NCBI GenBank assembly: GCA_964651405.1
Contig: CAZYZB010000006.1
Coordinates: forward strand, 1-33,938
Source: JAWBOD01 sp964651405
Lineage (GTDB): Archaea > Aenigmatarchaeota > Aenigmatarchaeia > Aenigmatarchaeales > Aenigmatarchaeaceae
DNA: 33,938 nucleotides
Direction: 5' to 3'
Each line of letters begins with the position of its first letter. The first letter of the stretch is position 1. The notes beneath the pieces were generated by a model. It was not told the DNA's origin and did no database searches. It was given only the letters and a program-made list of their open reading frames with translations. This document shows, in pieces, positions 6,238-13,376 of the stretch. The position numbers and the translations under genes were made by a program.

Positions 6238-7194
6238 GTTTATCTCTATATCATCGATTTTTTTAATATTATTCCTTATTGTCTCATTTATAGAAGATAA
6301 GCCGTCTCTTATCCCTTCAGGCAATAGAGCTGTTACATTTTCTGTTATAGCATCGATTCTATTGTTTATTTTATCATTTATTTCTGCGACTGATGGGTTT
6401 GAGAGTAAAATCAGCGATATTAAGAAGCAGAAACTCACAGCAAATGTCAGAGTATAGCCCACTTTTAATTTAATAAATGAGTTTTTGAATCTTCTGAAAG
6501 CAGCAAAGGTTATGCCTACTAAAATTGGAGACAAAAGAGCTATTTTAAATGGATATAACAAGAAAGAAGCCACGTACATAAAAAAGCATATGCCAATCAA
6601 AAATTTTATTTTCCTAGTGTGCCAAAAATTAGAAATATCCTGCTTCCAGTATGTAAAGCCTATCAGGTAGGCTATTGATAAGGTTGCAATAAAGACAAAT
6701 GGAAACTCCAAAATTGAACTTGTTAAGGCAAACCAACCCAGCGAATATTTTATGAACTCTATTATAAAGATGTTCGGTAGCAAAAACTTTGATTTTTTTA
6801 ATCTTGTAAGTGATGATGAGTATAAGAAATTGAGGAGCAGACATGTAGATACAAGCAATCCAAAGAAGGTGTTAACTAGAAAAGACAAAGTTAAGCCTAT
6901 AACAGCAAGCATGAAAGAATAAGACTCAACAGTGCTCCTTTTTACTTCTCCCCTTGGTAGTAATTTAGTCTTTAATTTAAATTTATTGTTTTTATCTTCC
7001 TCATAGTCCATCAGGTCATTAAATTGGTACACAGAATGATAGGCAATCAAAAATCCTAAAAGGCCTAAAATAAAGCTAAGAGAGAGCTTGTTGAATACCA
7101 TAAAGTAAAGCATAACGCCTATTAAATACTGTATTGAGTTCTTAACCAAATTCACTTTATCTATGTTAATGTTTTTGTAGTTGAATACCATCAT
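6214..7194 (-). CDS. UbiA-family prenyltransferase (copy 1)
   Basis: 326 residues with about eight hydrophobic helices. The first Asp-rich motif is YQFNDLMDYEEDKNNKFK (NDxxDxEED), followed by TKLLPRGEV, the position of the KxRPL/PxG segment. The second Asp-rich motif around 190 is weaker (YWKQDISNFWHTRKI). UbiA enzymes join a polyprenyl chain to an aromatic, sugar phosphate or glycerol phosphate acceptor in the membrane. The C-terminus (from about 275) is an unusual soluble tail with predicted amphipathic helices (IDAITENVTALLPEGIRDGL). ATGATG at 7194 follows AGTGATTTT, a Shine-Dalgarno. A paralogue lies at 10938-11813. The product could be an archaeal lipid or a lipid-linked pentose carrier; undecided. 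Confidence 0.8.
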   Translation of the reverse strand: MMVFNYKNINIDKVNLVKNSIQYLIGVMLYFMVFNKLSLSFILGLLGFLIAYHSVYQFNDLMDYEEDKNNKFKLKTKLLPRGEVKRSTVESYSFMLAVIGLTLSFLVNTFFGLLVSTCLLLNFLYSSSLTRLKKSKFLLPNIFIIEFIKYSLGWFALTSSILEFPFVFIATLSIAYLIGFTYWKQDISNFWHTRKIKFLIGICFFMYVASFLLYPFKIALLSPILVGITFAAFRRFKNSFIKLKVGYTLTFAVSFCFLISLILLSNPSVAEINDKINNRIDAITENVTALLPEGIRDGLSSINETIRNNIKKIDDIEINLKNPLYR

Positions 7195-7309
7195 AAAATC
7201 ACTATAAATATGTAAAATATATTATTTTTGTCAAATTAAAAATCTTATATATTGAATAATAATATGCTTGTCTTAAGTTTATTAATTAAGCTATAAATAT
7301 CTTATTATT

Positions 7310-7639
7310 ATGTTAGGCATACTTTTAGAATTAGTTTCAGCAACTTTATCGGCTGTAGGAACTATCTTGCAAAAAGAAGGTTTACAAAAGATTAAGAAAT
7401 GGAAGGACGTCTTAAAATCGCGTAGATGGATTCTAGGTTATGCTATTCTTTATTCATCGTTCATTTTCTATGTTTTAGCCTTAAAATACGAGAGGTTAAG
7501 TGTTATTCAACCTATAGGAAATTTCTCAATAATAGCCTTGGTTATACTTGAATTTGTATTTTTAAAGGAAAGGCTTAAAACAAAGGAGATAATCGCCTTA
7601 ATCTTGTTTTTTTCAGGTATTCTTCTTGTATGGTTGTGA
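7310..7639 (+). CDS. EamA/SMR-type half transporter, first subunit
   Basis: 109 residues with four transmembrane helices (about 2-18, 41-60, 64-84, 91-108). The end of helix 3 and loop FLKERLKTKEIIALILFFSGILLV is the classic EamA/DMT half-domain signature (xxExxxxxxxxGxxLI). Single half-domains act as dimers. The start of the second half gene follows after 4 nt, so the pair is probably a heterodimer like ArnE/ArnF flippases or paired SMR exporters. Substrate unknown; a lipid-linked sugar flippase would suit the nearby glycosyltransferase and UbiA genes, but that is inference. Confidence 0.78.
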   Translation: MLGILLELVSATLSAVGTILQKEGLQKIKKWKDVLKSRRWILGYAILYSSFIFYVLALKYERLSVIQPIGNFSIIALVILEFVFLKERLKTKEIIALILFFSGILLVWL

Positions 7640-7643
7640 TACT

Positions 7644-7979
7644 ATGATGAAATACTTTTTATACTCAATTGTGAGCGGCTTATTGATGGGTTTGGGCAAT
7701 ATTATACTCAAGTTTCTCTTAGAGCATAATGAACTTCTTTTAATTGTATTACAGCCCATTTTTTGGCTAACAGTAATTCTAGGCTTCTTGGCTTTTATCC
7801 TCGGTCAAATTGCTCTAAGGAATTTAAAGAGCAGTAATTACTCTCTTTTACTAATAGTTACTACAACTATTGTTTCTATATTAGGTGGCAAATTCTTAGG
7901 AGAAGTCATAAATATCTATGAATCAATAGGAATAATTCTAATGATTCTCAGCGTATCAATTATTTTGTTGAATAAATAA
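7644..7979 (+). CDS. EamA/SMR-type half transporter, second subunit
   Basis: About 111 residues from the ATG at 7644; the longer frame back to 7626 overlaps the first gene. Four hydrophobic helices, with ILGQIALRNLKSSNYSLLL and FLGEVINIYESIGIILMILSVSI corresponding to the second half of a DMT transporter. The Glu in GEVI sits at the position of the conserved acidic residue in the other half (KERL). Its tight spacing after the first gene and complementary length indicate a two-gene operon encoding a heterodimeric transporter. Confidence 0.75.
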   Translation: MMKYFLYSIVSGLLMGLGNIILKFLLEHNELLLIVLQPIFWLTVILGFLAFILGQIALRNLKSSNYSLLLIVTTTIVSILGGKFLGEVINIYESIGIILMILSVSIILLNK

Positions 7980-8051
7980 TTCTTCACTAACTTTAGTGGT
8001 AACAAATCAATATGCTTTGTTTCCTGGCAATTCTTTAAAGAAGGTTGTTAA

Positions 8052-8192
8052 ATGGATACTATTTATCAGGATTCAAGAAAAAACAACTTATGGGAAAAGA
8101 AGACTAGATATTTAATAAGGGTTATATATCATCCGGATGACAGGGTTGAGAAAATAATTGATGAGTTTACTATACCTGATTCTTATTTTTAG
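8052..8192 (+). CDS. Small hypothetical protein (46 aa)
   Basis: ATG at 8052 directly follows an in-frame TAA and opens 46 codons: MDTIYQDSRKNNLWEKKTRY, LIRVIYHPDDRVEKIIDEFT, IPDSYF. The protein would be soluble and mixed-charge. No family is recognised. It fills the otherwise empty gap 7980-8294. There is no clear ribosome site, so coding status is uncertain; it could also be the decayed end of a longer gene. Confidence 0.3.
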   Translation: MDTIYQDSRKNNLWEKKTRYLIRVIYHPDDRVEKIIDEFTIPDSYF

Positions 8193-8265
8193 AGGTAACA
8201 GAAAGACTTGAAAAATGAAGTGAGCCTCGAAAGTGTTATACTAAATTGTTCATATCCCACAACTA

Positions 8266-8294
8266 TTAAATCCTGATTTTTCTATAGTCTTAGT
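8266..8294 (+). promoter_or_regulatory. TTAAATCCT promoter module, copy 1
   Basis: TTAAATCCT starts 29 nt before the ATG at 8295 and is followed by GATTTTTCTATAG. The same layout with the same spacing occurs at 9017-9045, with only about five differences over 29 nt. Position fits a TATA box for leaderless transcription. Confidence 0.55.
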
Positions 8295-8597
8295 ATGACT
8301 CTCAAACAATTCCTAAAGCCAGACTGGAGAAAGATTGTAATATTTGTGATTCTATTCTTATTTTGGTTATTTATAATTTTATTTACCAGTTGTTTTCATC
8401 CTAGAATTACATGCGAAGAAGGTTATGAATCCTATTACGAAACTCTTATAATAGTGTGTTCAAGTAGATGCATATCTGAGAATTTAATAATCCTTTATAG
8501 AATAAGAGATTTTACATTAGGCATATTTGTATACTTTATTTTACCTTACTTAATTTCATGTCTCATAGTCTGGATTTATGACAAGTTTAGAAAGTAA
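8295..8597 (+). CDS. Small two-helix membrane protein
   Basis: 100 residues. A short polar start (MTLKQFLKPDWRK) precedes a hydrophobic helix (about 14-33), a Cys-containing extracellular loop (CFHPRITCEEGYESYYETL, then CSSRC) and a second helix (about 72-94) ending in DKFRK. Four Cys in the loop could form two disulfides. The FLKPDWRKI start is reminiscent of small membrane proteins seen repeatedly in DPANN genomes, from memory only. Leaderless promoter 29 nt upstream. Function unknown. Confidence 0.6.
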   Translation: MTLKQFLKPDWRKIVIFVILFLFWLFIILFTSCFHPRITCEEGYESYYETLIIVCSSRCISENLIILYRIRDFTLGIFVYFILPYLISCLIVWIYDKFRK

Positions 8598-8615
8598 AAA
8601 TAATCCTTAAATCCT
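8596..8615 (+). repeat. 20-nt direct repeat, copy 1
   Basis: AAAAATAATCCTTAAATCCT is identical at 8596-8615 and 9006-9025. Both copies lie at the stop codon of a small membrane-protein gene; copy 2 also contains the promoter of the next gene. Shorter relatives are at 8694-8702 and about 10930. Confidence 0.8.
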
Positions 8616-8730
8616 GACATTTTCAAACATTCAAGAAAAAGAAAAATTGGATCCCCAGAGTGAAATCGACAAAAAGTAGCAAATCCCACACAATTAAATC
8701 CTAAGACTTAAATGCCAGAAATTCTAAATT

Positions 8731-9003
8731 ATGATTATGAATCGGTCATTGCTTGCTTTGATAATAATCGGAATTGTAGTTGCATTTTTTATTTATAACA
8801 TTCATCCTATTCCTTATATGTCCGATTACATTTCTGAAGGCATTTTGTTTGTGACTGTATCCATAGCAATTATTTCTTGGTTTTATAATAATACTGAAAA
8901 GAAGTATTTGAAAAATTTATGTTGGATTATAGGAATTGTAATTCTAATCATATTTATTTTTATTTTATTATTTTTACAATTTTATATTGGTTTTAACCCA
9001 TAA
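8731..9003 (+). CDS. Small membrane protein
   Basis: 90 residues, mostly hydrophobic: helices at about 5-23, 36-51 and 64-86, separated by YNIHPIPYMSDYIS and NNTEKKYLKN. A second ATG at 8737 (MNRSLL) is equally good. TTAAATCCT lies 37 nt upstream and ACTTAAATG about 24 nt upstream, the latter better placed for a leaderless start. No family recognised. It belongs to a row of small plus-strand genes with repeated promoter modules. Confidence 0.5.
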   Translation: MIMNRSLLALIIIGIVVAFFIYNIHPIPYMSDYISEGILFVTVSIAIISWFYNNTEKKYLKNLCWIIGIVILIIFIFILLFLQFYIGFNP

Positions 9004-9005
9004 GA

Positions 9006-9025
9006 AAAAATAATCCTTAAATCCT
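9006..9025 (+). repeat. 20-nt direct repeat, copy 2
   Basis: Second exact copy of the repeat at 8596-8615. It contains the TTAAATCCT element that starts 29 nt before the ATG at 9046. Confidence 0.8.
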
Positions 9026-9045
9026 AGTTTTTCTATATTTTTAAT
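9017..9045 (+). promoter_or_regulatory. TTAAATCCT promoter module, copy 2
   Basis: TTAAATCCTAGTTTTTCTAT begins 29 nt before the ATG at 9046 and closely matches the module at 8266-8294, including the CTATA near the start. It probably arose by duplication of an upstream region. Confidence 0.55.
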
Positions 9046-9234
9046 ATGGCTGATGAATTAAAAGAAAATACAGAAATAATGCTATTACCAAGAAAGGCAA
9101 AAGATTTTGTACAAAAAGGTTGGATATTAAAGAGGTTAGCTGTAAAGTATGCTGATACAGGCAAACCAAGAAAATATTTTGTAGTAGGCAAATTGGATAA
9201 ATCTTCAAAAAAAGAGTTAATAGAAAATAAGTAA
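9046..9234 (+). CDS. Small hypothetical soluble protein
   Basis: 62 residues, Lys-rich: MADELKENTEIMLLPRKAKD, then FVQKGWILKRLAVKYADTGK and PRKYFVVGKLDKSSKKELIENK. It looks like a small alpha/beta protein, with a KPRKYFVVGK strand. Leaderless promoter 29 nt upstream, shared in sequence with the gene at 8295. No family recognised. Confidence 0.5.
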   Translation: MADELKENTEIMLLPRKAKDFVQKGWILKRLAVKYADTGKPRKYFVVGKLDKSSKKELIENK

Positions 9235-9304
9235 ACCGTTTGAATGAAAATACAACAGATTTTACATATCTTTTAAATCTTGATAATGCCTTTGAAAAAG
9301 TTTA

Positions 9305-9421
9305 TCAAATCTTTTTACAATTAACGCATAGCCATTTAACTCTTTTTTTATTAATATGCACTTTCTCCAGTCTTCCTACTTCTTTTATAGACAAACCACA
9401 AATATCGCAGTTATGTTTCAT
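9305..9421 (-). CDS. 38-residue zinc-finger microprotein
   Basis: Minus-strand ORF: MKHNCDICGLSIKEVGRLEK then VHINKKRVKWLCVNCKKI. CxxC (5-8) and CxxC (32-35) form a complete four-Cys zinc ribbon, a pattern typical of stand-alone DPANN microproteins. The coding is cleaner than the opposite-strand frame over the same bases. Its 3' end lies 70 nt from the convergent gene at 9046-9234, and it is just downstream of the integrase remnant on the same strand. A role in nucleic acid or protein binding is guessed from the fold only. Confidence 0.6.
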   Translation of the reverse strand: MKHNCDICGLSIKEVGRLEKVHINKKRVKWLCVNCKKI

Positions 9422-9481
9422 ATCAAACACTTGAATTTGCAAATAACTTTGTTATACCAATTGAAATTATAGCTTTGCAAT

Positions 9482-10087
9482 TTATATGCTCTTATTCTTT
9501 AATACTTCCTGAACCTTTTTTTCTATAAGTTGCTCTATAATATCCGGTGTAACAAGCTTCATAAACTCTTTCTCCTTTTCCTTTGCTTCCAGAGCTGTTT
9601 TTAAGTCTAATGGTAAGCCGCATCGGCTACAAAAATCAGATTCTGGAGAATTTTCAAAAGAACATCTTGAGCATATTTTTAATCTTAGTTCCTTTCCCCT
9701 TTCTTCCTCTTCTTTAGGTAATTTTCCATTAGCCTTTAATATAGCGTTGTCAACATCCCTCCCAGAAAGATGAACATGTAGAGCGGCCATATCACTGGCT
9801 TGCGTCCAACCAAAAAATTCTTTCATTTGAGCCTCTGTTAAAAACTGTGCCAAGTTTGTAGCTCTAGCATATCTAAAGCTATGAGGGTTAACCCTTTTCT
9901 TAACATCCGCTTTTTTAGCTAGATTTGAAAGAATTTCTCTAATCTTGTTATAGCTTATCATATTTCTATTATTTCTTGTTGTTATGTCTTCAGAGTTCTT
10001 TATCTTATTTATAAAACTTTTTAGGTTTCTCTTTGGATGATGAATTTCTTCCATAATTATTCCTTGCAGCCCGAGCCTTTTGAACAA
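9482..10087 (-). pseudogene. Truncated archaeal tyrosine recombinase with C-terminal zinc ribbon
   Basis: The roughly 200-residue frame matches only the C-terminal half of an archaeal XerC/D-type integrase. It keeps the HxxR box (PHSFRYARAT, His69, Arg72), the Trp (FFGW, 94) and VHLSGRDVDNAIL, but the nucleophilic Tyr expected before VHLSGRD is His104 (CAT instead of TAT). The N-terminal DNA-binding domain and the first catalytic Arg are missing: an in-frame TAG lies just upstream of the TTG at 10087, and ATG at 10054 is the first ordinary start. A zinc ribbon follows (CSRC 139-142, CSRC 153-156). It begins 30 nt after the 3' end of tRNA-Thr on the same strand, the usual place for an integrated element. 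Recombinase activity is very unlikely. Confidence 0.8.
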
Positions 10088-10116
10088 CGGCTAAGGACTT
10101 ACAAGTTAAGAAAATG

Positions 10117-10204
10117 AGCCTCGAAAGGGATTTGAACCCTTGACCTGCCGCTTTCTTGAAAATCTTTACAAGGCGGCCGCTCTACCAGTCTGAGCCACCG
10201 AGGC
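10117..10204 (-). tRNA. tRNA-Thr(UGU) with 14-nt intron
   Basis: Acceptor GCCTCGG/TCGAGGC (one G-T), D-stem GCTC/GAGC, anticodon stem GCCGC/GCGGC, loop CTTGTAA (anticodon UGU), T-arm AAGGG-TTCAAAT-CCCTT, discriminator T as usual for archaeal Thr. The intron (10153-10166) is AAGATTTTCAAGAA at 37/38, with a perfect central helix CTTG/CAAG, bulges TA^A and AA^A and a 7-nt loop. The gene is divergent from the glycosyltransferase at 10245; the 40-nt gap contains TATA-like sequences for both. Confidence 0.93.
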
Positions 10205-10244
10205 ATATTCAATATATAAGTGTATATTTTAAAAATATTAACTT

Positions 10245-10934
10245 ATGAGGGTTAGTGCTGTAGTTTGTGCAAAAAATGAGGAAAAATACATAGAGAGATG
10301 TTTGAAGTGTTTGAAAGAACAGACCTTAAGACCTGAAATAATTGTAGTAGACGGCCATTCAACGGATAAGACGGTTTCTATAGCAAAGAATTATGCTGAT
10401 AAAATTGTTAAGGACAATAAGAAGGGTGTAGCTGATGCTAGGAATGTAGGATGGAAAACAGCTAAAGGCGATATAATAGCTTATTGCGATGCAGATTGTA
10501 TACCACCAAAGAACTGGATAGAAAACATCTCCAAGCTAATGAACGGAAACATATGCATTGGTGGCCCATTATATCCGTATGATGGAGATTCTTTAATGAA
10601 AATAGCTTACAAATTCTGGACAGATTTTAGTACAAGATTTTATGGATTTTTAGGTCTTCAATACATTTGGGGCTCTAACATGGTATTGAAAAAAGAAATC
10701 CTTAAGAAATATCCCTTCAGAACAAACATTCTAGAGGACTATGACTTGGCTAGAAGAATTAAAAAAACTGGAAAAATAAGATACTTCAAAGAACTTCTAA
10801 TGCCTGTTTCTTCAAGACGCATGAAGTACGGCTTCCATATAACCATGTTCAAGTATTATGCGAGAAACTTCTTAAGAATAAGATTTGGTTACAAAGAAAG
10901 AGCTAAAGCTTACTGGAAAATTATTGAGAAATAA
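10245..10934 (+). CDS. Glycosyltransferase family 2
   Basis: 229 residues. GT-A fold start MRVSAVVCAKNEEKYIERCL, donor-site VVDGHSTDKT, ARNVGWKTAKGD, DAD at 82-84 and ILEDYDLARRI as acceptor/base motif. It lacks the C-terminal membrane helices of the other GT2 in the window, although WTDFSTRFYGFLGLQY could be a re-entrant hydrophobic segment. Probably transfers a sugar to a lipid or protein-linked glycan. It is followed after 3 nt by the convergent UbiA copy 2. Confidence 0.88.
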   Translation: MRVSAVVCAKNEEKYIERCLKCLKEQTLRPEIIVVDGHSTDKTVSIAKNYADKIVKDNKKGVADARNVGWKTAKGDIIAYCDADCIPPKNWIENISKLMNGNICIGGPLYPYDGDSLMKIAYKFWTDFSTRFYGFLGLQYIWGSNMVLKKEILKKYPFRTNILEDYDLARRIKKTGKIRYFKELLMPVSSRRMKYGFHITMFKYYARNFLRIRFGYKERAKAYWKIIEK

Positions 10935-10937
10935 TCC

Positions 10938-11813
10938 TCAAATCACTAGAAGCTGATTCAGTGCAGCTAGTTCCGGAATATAACTTATCAAGAAAAATGA
11001 AAGTGTTACGCCAACATACACCAAGGTTAATAGAATATGGTAAGTCCTGTAAAGGTCCAACTTTCTGGCCTTAACAAGTTTCAAGGAAAAAGTGAAAATT
11101 ATTACGATTAGTATCATAACTAAAAGGTGTAACCTAAAGTTGTAAGTAAGAAAAGAGACTGCAAGACTAGCAAGTGTTATAATAGAAAAGAAGGAATTTA
11201 TGGGTTTATTGAACATTTTCCTAAATATCTTCTTGTTCCTGTTTACCTCTACTACCTCTTTCTCCTTTTTATAGAAAAGATAAGAGGTGGCATATAACAA
11301 TCCACAGAACATTATAAAATAAAATGGAAACCCTTCAAAAGATGATGAAACTGCTATCCAACCTAAGGTTATTTTTATCATTTGTATTAAAGCCATATTA
11401 ATCAATAGAAGCAAGTGTGTTTTTTTGAAAAAAAAGGTATGAATTAAATTTAGTATAAGCAAAAACAAAACAGCAAATCCAAAAAAAGTCCCGGCAAAAA
11501 AGCTTAGAATCAACCCTGTTATAAGATAAAAGAAGTAAAGATAAGTTGCTTTTTTCTTTGTTAAAGAACCGTTTAGTAAAGGCTTGTTCTTCCATTTGTG
11601 AGGATCTTTCTTATCTTCCTCAAGGTCCTTAAGATCATTTATGTAGTATATTGAATTGTAGGCGATGACAAAGCCTAGAGGAGCTAATAATGATGCTGGA
11701 CCTAAGGTGCCGTTAACCACAAAAAAGATAACATATCCCAATAAGAATGCTAAGAAGTTTCTGATAATAGAAAGTGGATTTATGAAAGCCTCTATTTTAT
11801 TGTAAGGTAACAT
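10938..11813 (-). CDS. UbiA-family prenyltransferase (copy 2)
   Basis: 291 residues, about eight hydrophobic helices. Asp-rich motif YYINDLKDLEEDKKDPHKWK followed by NKPLLNGSLTKKKA, matching the NDxxDxxxDxxHPxKxxRP(L)xxG region of UbiA enzymes such as decaprenyl-phosphate phosphoribosyltransferases. The second Asp-rich motif is replaced by a Lys-rich loop (YKKEKEVVEVNRNKK), so activity is not certain. It is a distant paralogue of 6214-7194 with the same orientation, again convergent with a glycan-type gene. Likely acts on a polyprenyl donor in the membrane. Confidence 0.78.
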   Translation of the reverse strand: MLPYNKIEAFINPLSIIRNFLAFLLGYVIFFVVNGTLGPASLLAPLGFVIAYNSIYYINDLKDLEEDKKDPHKWKNKPLLNGSLTKKKATYLYFFYLITGLILSFFAGTFFGFAVLFLLILNLIHTFFFKKTHLLLLINMALIQMIKITLGWIAVSSSFEGFPFYFIMFCGLLYATSYLFYKKEKEVVEVNRNKKIFRKMFNKPINSFFSIITLASLAVSFLTYNFRLHLLVMILIVIIFTFSLKLVKARKLDLYRTYHILLTLVYVGVTLSFFLISYIPELAALNQLLVI

Positions 11814-11855
11814 ATAAACTTATTCATAATTCTAGCTTAAATTGATTAAGAATGT

Positions 11856-11884
11856 CAGCGACGGGATTTGAACCCGCTATTTAA
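11856..11884 (-). other. Second orphan tRNA 3' end (T-arm plus acceptor strand)
   Basis: Minus strand: GCGGG-TTCAAAT-CCCGT T-arm (one G-T pair), then CGCTGAC and a 3' flank starting AT. A 5' partner GTCAGCG is needed, but the upstream sequence is the end of the epimerase gene and contains none. A wobble-compatible GTCAGTG followed by TGGTAG occurs at 13390-13377 on the same strand, just before an endonuclease gene. The fragment may be a split-tRNA 3' half or the relic of a tRNA broken by insertion. Confidence 0.55.
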
Positions 11885-11915
11885 CGAACTTGTTTAATTT
11901 TTTGTAGCCTCCCAA

Positions 11916-12623
11916 TTAAACTGGTCTGTAGTTCAGGATTTTTTTAGCTTTGGAAATATCAACACCCTCTATTTCATCAACAATAGAAAATGCTTCATAC
12001 CATAATTTTTTATTCGTGTTAATCGCACTCTCAATAACCTGCAACGCATTTTCAATTTTCAGGTGTAATTTCAGTTCACCAAAAGGCTTGTAAACACCCT
12101 TCGGTCTGGTGGGCCCAAACCGAAGTATAATCACTTCAAACTTTTTTCTCATTCCATAATTTGCAAGAATTTGTTCTCCAATAACTTTGCTCGTTGAATA
12201 TGCAACATCGCAATCTCTCACAGTAGAAGGTAAATCTTCTGTTTTTACTCTTTGAGTTAGAACTGTGCTATCTTCAACAACAGGAACTTTTATGGGCATG
12301 CCTTTTTCCATTCCATAATAACTCATTGAACTTGTGAAGATTAATTTTTTAACCCCATTTTCCATGCAAGCTTGGGCCACATTAAAAGTTCCCTGACAGT
12401 TCGTTTCAAAATAATCTTTGAAAGTTTTGTCTTCGTAAGGCTTTCTATGTGCAGCTAAATGAACTACAATATCGCACCCTTTCATTGCCGATTTCAGTTG
12501 TTCATAATTAAGGATATCGCATCCTTCATCGTGTGCAAATCTAACTACCTCATGCTTTGATGAAAGATGTTTTGTCAATTCTTTACCTATGAACCCTGAA
12601 CTACCTGTAATGAATATTTTCAT
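11916..12623 (-). CDS. NAD-dependent sugar epimerase/dehydratase (extended SDR)
   Basis: 235 residues. The Rossmann Gly motif GSSGFIGKEL (7-16), VHLAAHRKP, the catalytic triad Ser in FTSSMSYYG and YSTSK (YxxxK) identify an extended SDR acting on a nucleotide-sugar. Family members are usually 300-330 residues; the C-terminal substrate domain is shortened here (ends SKAKKILNYRPV after a reduced insert), so either the substrate is small or it has lost part of the lid. Its stop is about 30 nt from the orphan tRNA 3' fragment. It may supply activated sugars to the nearby glycosyltransferases. Confidence 0.82.
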   Translation of the reverse strand: MKIFITGSSGFIGKELTKHLSSKHEVVRFAHDEGCDILNYEQLKSAMKGCDIVVHLAAHRKPYEDKTFKDYFETNCQGTFNVAQACMENGVKKLIFTSSMSYYGMEKGMPIKVPVVEDSTVLTQRVKTEDLPSTVRDCDVAYSTSKVIGEQILANYGMRKKFEVIILRFGPTRPKGVYKPFGELKLHLKIENALQVIESAINTNKKLWYEAFSIVDEIEGVDISKAKKILNYRPV

Positions 12624-12716
12624 AACTTACCTCATCAATCTCTGGCTTTCTGCCTTCTTTTTAGCTAAAAGCCTTTAATCTGCCTCCATAAACCTTAATT
12701 CCTATTGCGCATATAG

Positions 12717-12824
12717 TGCCTAGGGGGGGATTTGAACCCCCGATCTCCAGATTTCTTATATCATCTTTTATCAAAACTCATAATAATATGAGTCTGGCGC
12801 TTTACCGGACTAAGCCACCTAGGC
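12717..12824 (-). tRNA. tRNA-Met(CAU), elongator-type, with 34-nt intron
   Basis: Acceptor GCCTAGG/CCTAGGC, D-stem GCTT/AAGC, anticodon stem CCAGA/TCTGG, loop CTCATAA, T-arm GGGGG-TTCAAAT-CCCCC, discriminator A; 74 nt mature. The anticodon CAU could also be the Ile2 isoacceptor, but the GCC acceptor end resembles archaeal elongator Met. The intron (12753-12786) at 37/38 ends AGAA^A; its central helix CTCA/TAAG has one mismatch, and CTCATA-TTAT-TATGAG can form a competing hairpin. The 5' end overlaps the stop codon of the endonuclease gene upstream by six bases. Confidence 0.92.
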
Positions 12825-13376
12825 AATGTAATTTGATTTAGCCATAAAGTTAATTATATTAGTTTTCTCTCTTACCTTTTTAAGTGATGTTGTATAATAA
12901 AAACAATTTCTGTATATTAAATTTTTCCAAGGTTTTATGCCTTTGAACATCAGATAATTAGAAATAAAAGGTCCTATCCATTTTACAATTGTTTGAGAAA
13001 CCCCTACACAACCATACTTTTTGCTTATGTAACCATCGCCATCCAGAAATCCAGCTATAAAAGCCTCTGGGCTTTCTGAACCAACGTCATATATCTCATC
13101 CTTGTTTGGCATCAATTCAAAGAATTTTTTACATTGGACTCTCAGATTCAAGGTATTTCTTCTTTCAAGATAGGTACCGTATTTTGCACCTATTTTTTCC
13201 AAAATTGATTTTAGCCTTTCAAGTATTTTAGAATCTTTTACCGAGTTCAAGTAAAATGAAACTGAATATGTTCTTACATTTTTATATTTCGAGCCGTCAG
13301 CCAAGAACAGCCCTATTAGCCAGTCCTTTTCGTTTCTAGTAATATTATCTATTTTGATTTCTTTTACAAATTGCAT
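12819..13376 (-). CDS. LAGLIDADG homing endonuclease (second copy)
   Basis: 185 residues with two LAGLIDADG motifs: WLIGLFLADG (19-28) and FIAGFLDGDG (106-115), each with the catalytic Asp. It is shorter than the other endonuclease in the window and lacks the N-terminal HTH. Its TAG stop falls inside the acceptor stem of tRNA-Met (GCC-TAG-G), so the gene and the tRNA are fused end to end on one strand. A tRNA-like 5' strand sits 8 nt before its ATG. It is free-standing rather than in an intron or intein. Motifs look intact. Confidence 0.87.
   Translation of the reverse strand: MQFVKEIKIDNITRNEKDWLIGLFLADGSKYKNVRTYSVSFYLNSVKDSKILERLKSILEKIGAKYGTYLERRNTLNLRVQCKKFFELMPNKDEIYDVGSESPEAFIAGFLDGDGYISKKYGCVGVSQTIVKWIGPFISNYLMFKGIKPWKNLIYRNCFYYTTSLKKVREKTNIINFMAKSNYIA

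Noticed and set aside
9240..9434. Plus-strand frame of 64 codons
   Set aside because: The opposite strand encodes a four-Cys zinc-ribbon microprotein over the same bases, a much better coding signal.
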